64,000 bases of DNA from Gammaproteobacteria bacterium (GCA_018067045.1 JAGPVL010000015.1:124001-188000), one strand, 5' to 3'; counted from the stretch's first letter, positions 47,992 to 57,030 are shown. Numbers and translations: made by a program. The notes: generated by a model not told the origin, from the sequence alone.

Positions 47992-48432
47992 ATGCGTTGG
48001 TCTGTTGTCGTTCTCACATTGATTCCTACATTGGCATTCGCTGCAGCGGGCCAAGAGCAGCGTTTGTGCGCGGCGGCGATTGAAGATGGCGCGTTGGCCG
48101 CTGAAGTTGAGTTGTTGGCGAGCACAGGCGAGTATCAGCTAGCGTCCGCTGATCAGCTTCTAACTCTGGATTGTGATGGCGAAACACTACTCACTCGCAT
48201 GATCGAAACGACTCAGGCCGAGAATCTTGAGTATGCTGTGATTGATATGGGCGCTAACGTCAATCATCCCTTGATTGCTCAAGAGGGTGGAAAGCTGACG
48301 GTTGTACAGTATTTGATCCAGCAGGCAGTAGTGGCGCCGAGCGTGGAATCTCGCGAGTTTGCGATGGATTACATGCAAGAGTTACGTGACGTTGATTTCA
48401 ATCCGAATTTGCTGTCGCTTTCAATGAATTAA
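47992..48432 (+). CDS. Small periplasmic protein of unknown function
   Basis: 146 residues from ATG 47992, selected because GGAG lies nine bases ahead and the signal peptide (WSVVVLTLIPTLAFAAAG) starts right away; ATGs at 47977 and 47983 are upstream in frame. The mature part has two cysteines (LCAAAIEDG and LDCDG) that could pair. The segments GETLLTRMIETTQAENLEYAVIDMGANVNHPLI and LTVVQYLIQQA resemble degenerate ankyrin-like helices, but I do not recognise a family. A TATAAT at 47935-47940 may be its -10 element. Followed by a strong terminator. Confidence 0.7.
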   Translation: MRWSVVVLTLIPTLAFAAAGQEQRLCAAAIEDGALAAEVELLASTGEYQLASADQLLTLDCDGETLLTRMIETTQAENLEYAVIDMGANVNHPLIAQEGGKLTVVQYLIQQAVVAPSVESREFAMDYMQELRDVDFNPNLLSLSMN

Positions 48433-48460
48433 AACCTTGTTTGATGTTGATTTGTCTATA

Positions 48461-48487
48461 AGCCCCTTATGCAAGGGGCTTTTTTTT
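48461..48487 (+). terminator. Rho-independent terminator
   Basis: AGCCCCTT-ATGC-AAGGGGCT, perfect eight-pair stem followed by seven T residues, 28 bases after the upstream stop. Confidence 0.92.
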
Positions 48488-48514
48488 GTCCATCAGAAAG
48501 TGAGTTCCTAGCGC

Positions 48515-49111
48515 TTATAGATAGACGTTGAGTTTCTCGCGAATAACTCGTTGGATGCTGCTAACTTCCATTCTCGATCTTTCCGTTAAGCGGGCGGGAA
48601 CGATGCGATGTAAATGTAAGCACGGTGCGTCTTTGCGGAATGCGCGTAGGTCGCCCTTGGTGATAACAGGCAAGAAGGGTTCATGTTCCTTGGATCTTTT
48701 CATTAGCGCCCAAAGCCCCGCTTTGAGCGGAACAGGGCGCATAATGCGCTTGCCGTCTTTCATCATCGGCAGGGTTATAAGCAGACCTTCTTTATCGGTC
48801 TGCTCATCGGGAATAATGGTGATGCCAGTAGGGCGAACGCTCTCTTCGGGAATTCCGTTGAAGGTGTCGTGATAGGCATATGGGTTCGGCAAAATAATCA
48901 GTGAGCGATCGTCTGCTTCTGGCACGCTAATTTCGTAGTTGGTATAGAGTTGTGAGACAGGTGCGCTAAAAACGCAGAGCGTGTCTTGGAACTGCTGGAC
49001 AAATTTTATCGCACGCTGATGATTACTAAAGTGGCTGAGTTGCCAGATTAGATGCTCAGGCGCATTCATCTCTTGATCTGTACTATGTTGTGCGGTTGTA
49101 TCTGTGCTCAT
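48515..49111 (-). CDS. Conserved-looking hypothetical protein
   Basis: 198 residues, ATG at 49111. Not recognised. A polar N-terminus (STDTTAQHSTDQEMNAPEHLIWQLSHFSNHQRAIKFVQQFQDTLCVFSAPVSQLYTNY) precedes a beta-rich stretch (DRSLIILPNPYAYHDTF, GITIIPDEQTDKEGLLITLPMMKDG) and a basic helical C-terminus (HLHRIVPARLTERSRMEVSSIQRVIREKLNVYL). No signal peptide or membrane helix, so likely cytoplasmic. It is divergent from hrpB with 156 bases between and converges on a terminator. Confidence 0.65.
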   Translation of the reverse strand: MSTDTTAQHSTDQEMNAPEHLIWQLSHFSNHQRAIKFVQQFQDTLCVFSAPVSQLYTNYEISVPEADDRSLIILPNPYAYHDTFNGIPEESVRPTGITIIPDEQTDKEGLLITLPMMKDGKRIMRPVPLKAGLWALMKRSKEHEPFLPVITKGDLRAFRKDAPCLHLHRIVPARLTERSRMEVSSIQRVIREKLNVYL

Positions 49112-49267
49112 TGACGATGCCCTGCCATGTACTTACTCCCCCCGAGTGTCAACACGAGGCTACCATACTATTTTCTTACCTCATATTGTTTCAGTGCGAA
49201 ATTGCGGGATATGCACTGCCGTACTATACGTATTTTTCTCCTTTAATTAATGATTGATATCAAATAG

Positions 49268-51763
49268 ATGCGACTCCCTATTCATGTGGTACTTGAGGAA
49301 CTAATTGAGGCGCTTACGCAGGGAGCGTCTGCGGTCTTACTGGCTCCTCCGGGGGCCGGGAAAACGACTGTTGTACCACTGGCATTATATAAAGCGCCGT
49401 GGATGCACGGTGGGCGATTAATCATGCTTGAGCCACGCAGAATTGCTGCACGGGCGGCAGCGAGTCGTATGTCGGAACAGCTTGGTGAGCCTGTTGGTGG
49501 GGTGGTGGGTTACCGCACTCGCTTTGATAGCCGTATTTCGGACCAGACGCGAATAGAAGTCGTCACGGAGGGCATTCTTACCCGGATGCTCATTACCGAT
49601 CCGTCACTGGAGGGTTATCAGGCGGTCATTTTCGACGAATTCCATGAGCGCTCTCTTGCGGCGGATACGGGGCTTGCGCTTGCACTAGAAGCGCAGAAGG
49701 TTTTGCGCCCAGATCTGCGCTTACTGGTGATGTCGGCGACATTGGATGGTGAGGCGGTGGCTGAGCTTCTCGGCGGGGCGCCGGTCATTGAGGCACAGGG
49801 GCGCAGTTATCCTGTAACAGTGGAATATCGGCCGCCCTCCAAGCAGGCACATTGGATTGATCATGCGGCTCAGATCATTGCTGGTGAAGCCCAGTGCCAG
49901 CAGGGCTCGATACTGGTTTTTGTGCCTGGCGTATATGAGTTGACGAGACTGTCGTCGATATTGGCAGCTGGGGGTCCTTTGTCGTTACCTTCCCGCTTTA
50001 CTCTTCACTCACTGCATGGCGGGTTAGATGCCGCCGCGCAGGACAAGGTGTTGTCTGCTTCGCCGGAGGGCTCCCACAAGATGGTCATCGCCACGGCAAT
50101 TGCGGAGACATCGCTGACCATTGCTGGGGTGACATTGGTGATCGATGCCGGCTATCAACGATTGCCGGCGTTTGATGCCGCTGTCGGCATGGGACGATTG
50201 GAGACGCGGCGGGTGTCGCGCAGTAGTGCGGATCAGCGGTCGGGTCGGGCTGGGCGTGTGGCTCCGGGGCGAGCAATACGGCTGTGGCGTCAGGACGAGG
50301 TGCTTGCGACACAGTCTCCTGCGGAAATGTTATGCGCCGATCTAGCTCCGTTGGTGTTGGATCTGGCGCAATGGGGGTGCGCTGATCCGTCCACGTTGAG
50401 TTGGTTAGACCAGCCGCCGCTACCGGCGTGGCAGGGTGCCTGTGAGTTGCTGTCGCAATTAGGTTTGTTGAAGCCGAACGGATTGCTTAGTGATCTTGGT
50501 CGCGAGTGCCAGCGTCTGCCACTACACCCTCGACTCGCAGCGATGCTGTGCTTTGGTCGACAGCGTCAACTTGGCGTGCTTGCCGCGCAGCTTGCTGTGT
50601 TGCTGGAGAGTGGTGAAGGGGCTGGCCAAGGTGGTGCCGATCTTCATTCTCGGCTGGATATTTTTTCTCCGTCAAATCGTCAGCGCGGAGCCGCCACCTT
50701 GAAGAAGCAGCTTGATCGGCTGCTCCGGCGCGATGAGCGCAGTAGCATCAACATTGAGGGGGGCGTGGACGACACTGGCCTGTTATTGCTGGCGGCCTAT
50801 CCCGATCGGTTGGCCCGTCGACGCTCTGGTGCCGCGCCACGCTATCGTTTGCGAAATGGTCGCGGCGTCTGGCTGGCAGATGACGATCAGCTGGCAGGAG
50901 AACCTTGGTTGGTTGCCGCCAACGTCGGAGGTGGCGGTCGCGAGGCGCGAATATTTGCCGCAGCCCCGATTAGCATGACAGTGATTGAGGCATTCGCACG
51001 GAACGCAATTGAGATTGAGGAAAGCCTGGAGTGGCACGAATCTTCGCAGGGGTTAAGGGGGATTAGGCGCCGCCACTGGGCGGGCTTGGTGCTGGATGAA
51101 CAGTCATTGCCGACGCACAAGATGGATGATGATGCGGTCAGAGAAGCCTTATTGACAGTCTTGTGTAGAGAAGGGTTGGCGCTGCTCACTTGGTCAGAGT
51201 CGATACGCCAATGGCTCGCCCGCGTGCGCTACATGCATTCTTTATCGGATGACGGTTGGCCTGACATCAGTGACACGGCCTTGTTGGCGACGCTCAATGA
51301 ATGGTTGGGCCCCTTTATGCAGTCCGCAGTGAAACAGCGTAGCTGGCGGGGCTTTGCGCCCGATGACGCGTTGCGGGCCTTGATAGGGTATGCCGGTCAA
51401 CAGCGGCTAGAGCACCTGTTGCCTGAGACGGTGGCTGTTCCCAGTGGACGGCGTGTCATGGTGGATTATTGTCAGGAGTCTGCGCCGGTGATTCGGGTCA
51501 AGCTGCAGGAGATGTTTGGTTTGAGTGAGCTGCCCGTATTGGCTGGCGGATTAGTAGCGCTGCAAGCGCATCTACTTTCGCCGGCGCAACGGCCAATCGC
51601 TGTGACGTCGGATCTTGCTGGCTTTTGGTGTAATGGTTATGTACAGGTTCGCAAGGAGATGCGAGGTCGTTATCCAAAGCACCCGTGGCCTGAGGATCCA
51701 CACACTGCGGTGGCAAGCGCTCGCGTAAAAGCCTCTAGTAAGGCGAACGTTAATAAGAAATAG
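49268..51763 (+). CDS. hrpB: ATP-dependent RNA helicase-like protein HrpB
   Basis: DEAH-box (DEFH) helicase of 831 residues. Motifs in order: VLLAPPGAGKTTVVP (Walker A), EPRRIAARAAASRM, DEFHERS (motif II), LVMSATLDGE (motif III), HSLHGGLDAAAQDKVL, ATAIAETSLTI and QRSGRAGRVAPGRAIRLW (motif VI), then the HA2/OB region and the HrpB-specific C-terminal domain (GRRVMVDYCQESAPVIRVKLQEMFGL, RYPKHPWPEDPHTA). Function in RNA metabolism is not well established. Stands alone; 266 bases separate it from the next operon. Confidence 0.95.
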   Translation: MRLPIHVVLEELIEALTQGASAVLLAPPGAGKTTVVPLALYKAPWMHGGRLIMLEPRRIAARAAASRMSEQLGEPVGGVVGYRTRFDSRISDQTRIEVVTEGILTRMLITDPSLEGYQAVIFDEFHERSLAADTGLALALEAQKVLRPDLRLLVMSATLDGEAVAELLGGAPVIEAQGRSYPVTVEYRPPSKQAHWIDHAAQIIAGEAQCQQGSILVFVPGVYELTRLSSILAAGGPLSLPSRFTLHSLHGGLDAAAQDKVLSASPEGSHKMVIATAIAETSLTIAGVTLVIDAGYQRLPAFDAAVGMGRLETRRVSRSSADQRSGRAGRVAPGRAIRLWRQDEVLATQSPAEMLCADLAPLVLDLAQWGCADPSTLSWLDQPPLPAWQGACELLSQLGLLKPNGLLSDLGRECQRLPLHPRLAAMLCFGRQRQLGVLAAQLAVLLESGEGAGQGGADLHSRLDIFSPSNRQRGAATLKKQLDRLLRRDERSSINIEGGVDDTGLLLLAAYPDRLARRRSGAAPRYRLRNGRGVWLADDDQLAGEPWLVAANVGGGGREARIFAAAPISMTVIEAFARNAIEIEESLEWHESSQGLRGIRRRHWAGLVLDEQSLPTHKMDDDAVREALLTVLCREGLALLTWSESIRQWLARVRYMHSLSDDGWPDISDTALLATLNEWLGPFMQSAVKQRSWRGFAPDDALRALIGYAGQQRLEHLLPETVAVPSGRRVMVDYCQESAPVIRVKLQEMFGLSELPVLAGGLVALQAHLLSPAQRPIAVTSDLAGFWCNGYVQVRKEMRGRYPKHPWPEDPHTAVASARVKASSKANVNKK

Positions 51764-51822
51764 CAGAACGATTGATGATCGCGTTGATCATGAACGAAGG
51801 ACTTTTGTTGCCTGCAAATTAA

Positions 51823-51838
51823 TATGAGCTGTGTCACA
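51823..51838 (+). promoter_or_regulatory. CRP/Vfr-like site upstream of the electron-transfer operon
   Basis: TATGA-GCTGTG-TCACA matches TGTGA-N6-TCACA in nine of ten positions, with flanking AT-rich bases as preferred. It lies 192 bases before the first start codon, in the only long gap upstream of the operon. The remaining 51764-52029 sequence shows no gene or clear promoter pair. Suggestive only. Confidence 0.35.
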
Positions 51839-52029
51839 ATTCGCGCTTAGTGCATTTAAAGGTGTGAGCTGGCTGGGGGCGGCCTTGCTCGCATTGTTTT
51901 TCGCCGTATCGCATATGGCGATAGAAAAATAAACGCAGCTAAGTCGTCTAAGGTCATGTTGTGTACGGCGCAGTTTGCCAAAATTAGGGTGTTGGACACG
52001 TTTACCGCAGGTATTGCCGTGAAAGTGTA

Positions 52030-54453
52030 ATGCCGCTGCCAAAAGGCGGTGTATTGGGGGCAAGGATGGCAGGCGCAGTTGTAGATATTGCAGTACTAGG
52101 TTCTGGGCCGGCGGGCTTGAGCGCCGCGGCGCGCGCCGCGGAGCTGGGCGTTTCGCATGTTCTGCTTGAAGCAAGCGATCATCTGGCGCTGACGATTCAG
52201 CGCTATCAAAAGGGCAAGCATGTTATGGCTGAGCCCGGTTTTCTGCCTTTGCGTAGTGGTATCGATTTCGACGCAGGCACCCGAGAAAATATTCTTGAAA
52301 ATTGGTACGAGGGAGCCAAAAAGCACAAGGTCAATGTTGCCTTTCGCGCTGAGGTATCCACCATCACAGGCCAGTCAGGTGCGTTCACTATTCGCACGCA
52401 AAGTGGCGACAGCTATCAAGCAAAAACAATCGTGTTGGCAATTGGCGTTCAGGGTAATCCGCGCTTATTGGGCGTGCCGGGCCAAGAGGCCGCGTTTGTT
52501 CAATATCAGCTTGATGACCCAGACGAATACAGCGACGAGACAATTGTTGTTGTTGGTGCGGGCGATGCTGCAATTGAAAATGCCGTCGCACTGGCACGCG
52601 ATAACCGTGTTTATATCGTCAACCGTCGCGACGAATTTGCCCGGGCCAAAGAGGGTAACCTGACACGTATTACCGACGCCATTGAGCGCGGAAAAATTCA
52701 AGGCTTATTTAACACCACGGTAAAAGAAGTCATTAACCAGCCGGAAGAAGGTCGCCCTGGGGTGATCGTACTCAATGGCGCGGATGGCGAAGTACGTATT
52801 CCGGTTAACCGTATCATTGGACGGCTTGGGGCTATTCCTCCGCGTGCGTTCGTCGAAAGCTGTGGGGTTAAATTTCCGTCCGATGTGCCTGCGGCGGTGC
52901 CTGAGCTCACCCGGCAATACGAATCAAATGTTCCCGGTCTTTATATCATTGGTGCGCTCGGCGGCTATCCCCTTATTAAGCAGGCCATGAACCAAGGTTA
53001 TGAGGTTGTTGAATATATTCGCGGCAACCCGATAAAACCGGTCGACCATGACCTGCTCGCCAAAAAATTCTCCGCGTTACCGTATAAATACGATGTCGAC
53101 GAGATGCTCGACTTCCTGCGCAATGAAATCCTGTTGTTTGGACCCGTTAATCCATTGCGCTTTCGTGAGCTGATGCTGGAAAGTCGATTTTCAACGCCGA
53201 AAGCAGGGGCGGTTATTTTTGCTCGCAACGATTACACCGATTCGTTCTATTTTGTTCTTGATGGCTGGGTCGAAGTTGTTATCGATGAAGAGAAAGACAC
53301 ACGTATTCGAGTGACAGCGGGCCAGTTTTTCGGCGAGATGAGCCTTATTTCTGGGCGGCGACGTAATGCGACGGTTTACGCTGGTGAGTTTTGCGTTTTA
53401 ATCGAAACCCCGCGTCGTTCAATGATGCGACTAATCAGCTCTATTGATGAAGTAAAGCGCCGCATTGATGAGATATTTATTCTGCGCGCGATTCATTCCC
53501 AGTTTGCCCCCAACTCTGATCCGAGTGAACTGGCCGAGCTGATCAGCTCGGCGGAATTGAGAACCTATAATCGTGGCGATGTGCTTTTTGCCGAAGGCGA
53601 GCAGGGCGATGAGCTGCACCTTGTACGTCGTGGCTCGTTAACGGTTTCGCGATTTATTAATGGCAAAGACATGGTGTTGTCATATGTGCCGGCGGGCAAG
53701 TACGTCGGTGAAATGGGTTTGCTCGGCAATACTAAGCGCACTGCATCTGTGCGTGCGGCGGTGCCGACCGAAACGGTGGTGATGAAAAGCGGGCCGTTTA
53801 ATGCATTGCTTGACCATCAACCAGAACTAAAAGCCCAAGTAGAAGAGCAGATTAGAGAGCGCCTTAACCTCAACTCCCAAATTGAGGCCGGCGGCGAGGG
53901 CGGTAAGATACTGTCGTTTCTGATGGCGCAGGGCTTGGGTGAAGCGACTGATGTGTTGCTGATTGATGAGTCGTTGTGCATACGCTGTGATAATTGTGAA
54001 ACGGCTTGTGCGGATACTCATGAAGGCACCTCGCGACTGGACCGTGAAGCGGGACCGACATACGCGCAGATTCATGTGCCAACATCATGTCGTCACTGCG
54101 AGCATCCTCATTGTATGAAAGATTGCCCTCCGGATGCGATTAGTCGTAATGCCAGCGGCGAAGTCACGATTGCAGACAACTGTATCGGCTGCGGTAATTG
54201 CGAATCGAACTGTCCATATGGCGTGATTCAAATGGCGTATCCAGGCTCGGAACAACCTTCGGTATGGTCGCGTATTTTATTTGGCGCAACGGGTTCAAAA
54301 GCGAAGGCGCCTGATGCGCAGAAGCAAGCGGTAAAATGCGATATGTGTTCGACGTTAAAAGGTGGTCCTGCCTGCGTCCGAGCGTGCCCTACCGGTGCAG
54401 CGATTCGGACGAGTCCGGAAAACTTTGTCAATTTAGTTAAGCGGAGCGGTTGA
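52030..54453 (+). CDS. FAD reductase-double cNMP-binding-ferredoxin fusion protein
   Basis: 807 residues, cytoplasmic by composition. (a) About 15-335: thioredoxin-reductase-like flavoprotein with FAD motif IAVLGSGPAGLSAAARAAE and NAD(P) motif IVVVGAGDAAIENAVALA; the CxxC dithiol of true thioredoxin reductases is absent, so electrons must leave another way. (b) About 370-480 and 500-615: two cyclic-nucleotide-binding domains whose phosphate cassettes (FGEMSLISGRRRNATV and VGEMGLLGNTKRTASV) keep the Glu and Arg that contact cNMP. (c) About 645-790: a polyferredoxin with four cysteine groups (CIRCDNCETAC, CRHCEHPHCMKDC, CIGCGNCESNC, CDMCSTLKGGPACVRAC), as in four-cluster electron-transfer subunits. 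An ATG at 52066 is an alternative start. The next gene starts one base after the stop. Confidence 0.88.
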   Translation: MPLPKGGVLGARMAGAVVDIAVLGSGPAGLSAAARAAELGVSHVLLEASDHLALTIQRYQKGKHVMAEPGFLPLRSGIDFDAGTRENILENWYEGAKKHKVNVAFRAEVSTITGQSGAFTIRTQSGDSYQAKTIVLAIGVQGNPRLLGVPGQEAAFVQYQLDDPDEYSDETIVVVGAGDAAIENAVALARDNRVYIVNRRDEFARAKEGNLTRITDAIERGKIQGLFNTTVKEVINQPEEGRPGVIVLNGADGEVRIPVNRIIGRLGAIPPRAFVESCGVKFPSDVPAAVPELTRQYESNVPGLYIIGALGGYPLIKQAMNQGYEVVEYIRGNPIKPVDHDLLAKKFSALPYKYDVDEMLDFLRNEILLFGPVNPLRFRELMLESRFSTPKAGAVIFARNDYTDSFYFVLDGWVEVVIDEEKDTRIRVTAGQFFGEMSLISGRRRNATVYAGEFCVLIETPRRSMMRLISSIDEVKRRIDEIFILRAIHSQFAPNSDPSELAELISSAELRTYNRGDVLFAEGEQGDELHLVRRGSLTVSRFINGKDMVLSYVPAGKYVGEMGLLGNTKRTASVRAAVPTETVVMKSGPFNALLDHQPELKAQVEEQIRERLNLNSQIEAGGEGGKILSFLMAQGLGEATDVLLIDESLCIRCDNCETACADTHEGTSRLDREAGPTYAQIHVPTSCRHCEHPHCMKDCPPDAISRNASGEVTIADNCIGCGNCESNCPYGVIQMAYPGSEQPSVWSRILFGATGSKAKAPDAQKQAVKCDMCSTLKGGPACVRACPTGAAIRTSPENFVNLVKRSG

Positions 54454-54454
54454 G

Positions 54455-55345
54455 ATGCATCAAAGTTTTTTACGCTTTGCTGATGCGCTTTATATGAAGG
54501 TGGCTATTTTGTTGGCATTGGCCAGCATTGTGGCGTATTGGGCCTATGATCCACTTGAGCCGCACAATGGCGGAACGTGGCTTGGCTACACTCTAGGGAC
54601 GGTTGGGGCTGCGCTGATTGTATGGTTGACGCTTTACGGATTACGTAAGCGATCCTATCGCTCTCGTCTCGGCACTGTTCAGGGATGGCTTTCTGCACAC
54701 GTTTATCTCGGTGTGTCGTTGCTTATTATTGCAACGTTGCATACCGGTTTTCAGTTTGGATTCAATATTCATACTCTCGCCTACGCATTGATGATTGCCG
54801 TTATTGCCAGCGGTGTTTGGGGCGTTGTGATGTATGTGAAGTACCCGAAAATGGTGACGAATAATCGCGACAACTTAACGCGAAAGTCCATTTTTCGGGA
54901 GATTTCTGAGCTTGATCGAAAAGCCTCGTTACTAGTAGAAGCGCTTGGTTCGCCGGTCGACCGCATGATGATTACGAGTATCCAGCTCTTTCGTGTTGGC
55001 GGTGGCGTTTGGGCTCAGCTTAGCGGACGTGATTCCTCACAGATGATGGTGCCGGTGATGTCCGGCAAAAAGCAGGTGTGGAAGAAAGTATCAAATACGG
55101 GACAGCGTCGCATGCTCAATATTCTTGCTGGCCAGGTGGCTCGATCACGAGATCCTCGTATTACTGCTGTATTGCAAGAACTGAGCGATGTAGTCAGCAC
55201 CAAAGCATCATTAATGCAGAAGTTACTCAAAGACGTGCGTATGCAGGGATTAATGGAGTTTTGGCTCTATATCCATATTCCTTTGACGTTTGCGCTATTG
55301 GCAACACTGATGGCGCATATTGTTAGCGTCTTTTACTACTGGTAA
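54455..55345 (+). CDS. Diheme b-type cytochrome membrane subunit
   Basis: 296 residues, about five membrane helices: 14-31, 43-62, 78-98, 107-127 and 266-292. Helix 3 has His82 and His96 (SAHVYLGVSLLIIATLHTGF); helix 5 has His274 and His288 (WLYIHIPLTFALLATLMAHI). Both pairs are 14 residues apart, the spacing that lets two stacked hemes be held between two helices in diheme cytochromes b. A 135-residue soluble part (130-265) separates helices 4 and 5. I know no named family. It could pass electrons between the ferredoxin protein, the quinone pool and the periplasmic cytochrome encoded next. Confidence 0.75.
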   Translation: MHQSFLRFADALYMKVAILLALASIVAYWAYDPLEPHNGGTWLGYTLGTVGAALIVWLTLYGLRKRSYRSRLGTVQGWLSAHVYLGVSLLIIATLHTGFQFGFNIHTLAYALMIAVIASGVWGVVMYVKYPKMVTNNRDNLTRKSIFREISELDRKASLLVEALGSPVDRMMITSIQLFRVGGGVWAQLSGRDSSQMMVPVMSGKKQVWKKVSNTGQRRMLNILAGQVARSRDPRITAVLQELSDVVSTKASLMQKLLKDVRMQGLMEFWLYIHIPLTFALLATLMAHIVSVFYYW

Positions 55346-55350
55346 CCGTT

Positions 55351-57030
55351 GTGACATTTCTTATACGAAAGATTGTTTCCGTTGAAGGGGCGCCCAATAG
55401 GCACCAAGACTTTGAGGTTGCGTCGTCGCGGCTAACAGTTGGTCGTGGTACGGATCAGGATTTGTTGTTGCCGGGTGATCGCGTTTCGTTGCGACATGCG
55501 GAAATATCGTTACTCGGCCAGCTCGTTGAAATAACTGCGACCACATCCTTAGGTATTGTTGTTAATGGCCGCACGTGCAAAAGCGCGATGCTTTCGGTGG
55601 GAGACCAAGTGCTGATCGGTGATTACCATCTGGTGATTATTGAGCGGCCTGATAACGAAGTTGACTGTGCAATTAGCGTACAACAACTTCAAGTTCAAGA
55701 GTATGAAGGACTTAATCCTGATAGCTATGTTACGTCATTAAAAAATATTTTCTGGCTACGAAAACGTGCTTACGCTTGGATATTGTTTGTCTTGCTGTCG
55801 CTAGTGTGTCTGATTTTACCTGTGTGGCTGGCGCAGAACCCCGATATCAAAGAACATAGCCCTGTTGCACTTCCAGATGACTCACTGTGGCTGTCAGGGC
55901 CTTTGCATCGGCAGCATGGATTTATCGGTGATAACTGCGCGGCTTGCCATGTTAAACCGTTCGAGCCGGTGCAAAATAACGTGTGTACGGAGTGCCACGA
56001 AGACACCACTCATCATGTTGCGGCAGATCATCCTGCTAATATTCTTTTTCAGAAAGAAACCTGCGCCTCTTGTCACCGTGAACACAATGAGCAGGAACGC
56101 ATGGTGATGGATGATCAGCGCTTTTGTGTGAGTTGCCATGGTGTTTTAGCAACAGCGCTTGGCTCAAAGGCGAAAGTGTCTAATGTTTCTGATTTCACCA
56201 GTAAGCACCCAGATTTCCGTCTAAATATGCTTAACCCGGTGCTCAATGATGGCGATTGGCATTGGCAAAATAGCGGCCGACAAAAGCGCACCCCTGAGCT
56301 TAAAGAACACAATAATTTGCGCTTTGATCATCAGCAACATCTAGACACTGAGGGGTTAAAGAATGAGACCGGAGCATACGAGGTGTTGCAGTGCAGTAGC
56401 TGCCACACGCGAGCGGCCGATGGTTTTGGCATGGTGCCTTTGACTATGGAAACGTCGTGCTCTCGTTGTCATTCGTTGGCTTTTGATGTCGATAATCCCG
56501 CCCGTGAAGTGCCGCACGGTCCGCCCGTAGAGGTGTTAAACAGTTTGCGCGAATACTTTAGTGCGCAATTTATTGCCGAAAAGATGGCGAAAAATGAAAG
56601 TCGTCGTCGACCTGGGCAAGCGGAAGTGTCCCGTCTGCAGCAAGAAGGTCTTGAATGGGTGGAGCAACATACCCAAGAGGTCGCGGAAGATATGTTTGAG
56701 CGCCGTGCTTGTATTACGTGTCATGAAGTGGAACACAGTCCGACCGCGCAAACAGATGCACAGCGCTGGAAAATTCGACCGAATCGGCTGAATGATCGAT
56801 GGATGCTTTCCTCGCGTTTCCCGCATTACAAACATCGAAGCGAGTCATGTGGTAGTTGCCATGCCGCGCAGGAGTCGACACAAACAGAAGATATTCTGAT
56901 GCCGCGCATTGAGCATTGTCAAGATTGTCATGGCGGCAAAGATACAGAAGATAAGGTGTTGTCCATGTGCATTACCTGTCATGAGTATCATCAGCCCGAT
57001 ATGTCTGTCATGGCGTCGGATCCGCAATGA
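55351..57030 (+). CDS. FHA domain-transmembrane-decaheme c-type cytochrome
   Basis: 559 residues, GTG start five bases after the previous stop. Residues about 24-95 form an FHA domain (LTVGRGTDQDLLLPGD, VSLRHAEI, IVVNG), with the Arg, Ser, His and Asn used to bind phospho-threonine. One membrane helix follows (about 139-161). The rest is periplasmic and has ten CXXCH heme sites beginning at residues 196, 212, 238, 259, 348, 370, 454, 500, 523 and 540, with extra His residues for bis-His ligation. No N-terminal signal peptide: the FHA domain is predicted inside and the hemes outside. Stop overlaps the next start (ATGA). Confidence 0.88.
   Translation: MTFLIRKIVSVEGAPNRHQDFEVASSRLTVGRGTDQDLLLPGDRVSLRHAEISLLGQLVEITATTSLGIVVNGRTCKSAMLSVGDQVLIGDYHLVIIERPDNEVDCAISVQQLQVQEYEGLNPDSYVTSLKNIFWLRKRAYAWILFVLLSLVCLILPVWLAQNPDIKEHSPVALPDDSLWLSGPLHRQHGFIGDNCAACHVKPFEPVQNNVCTECHEDTTHHVAADHPANILFQKETCASCHREHNEQERMVMDDQRFCVSCHGVLATALGSKAKVSNVSDFTSKHPDFRLNMLNPVLNDGDWHWQNSGRQKRTPELKEHNNLRFDHQQHLDTEGLKNETGAYEVLQCSSCHTRAADGFGMVPLTMETSCSRCHSLAFDVDNPAREVPHGPPVEVLNSLREYFSAQFIAEKMAKNESRRRPGQAEVSRLQQEGLEWVEQHTQEVAEDMFERRACITCHEVEHSPTAQTDAQRWKIRPNRLNDRWMLSSRFPHYKHRSESCGSCHAAQESTQTEDILMPRIEHCQDCHGGKDTEDKVLSMCITCHEYHQPDMSVMASDPQ

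Noticed and set aside
51788-52174. Minus-strand open frame of 128 residues overlapping the start of the reductase gene
   Set aside because: Arg/Pro-rich composition typical of an antisense shadow, and it overlaps the strongly supported FAD motif region.
52030-54453. Ordinary thioredoxin reductase
   Set aside because: The redox-active CxxC expected between the FAD and NADPH domains is absent, and two cNMP domains plus a polyferredoxin are fused.
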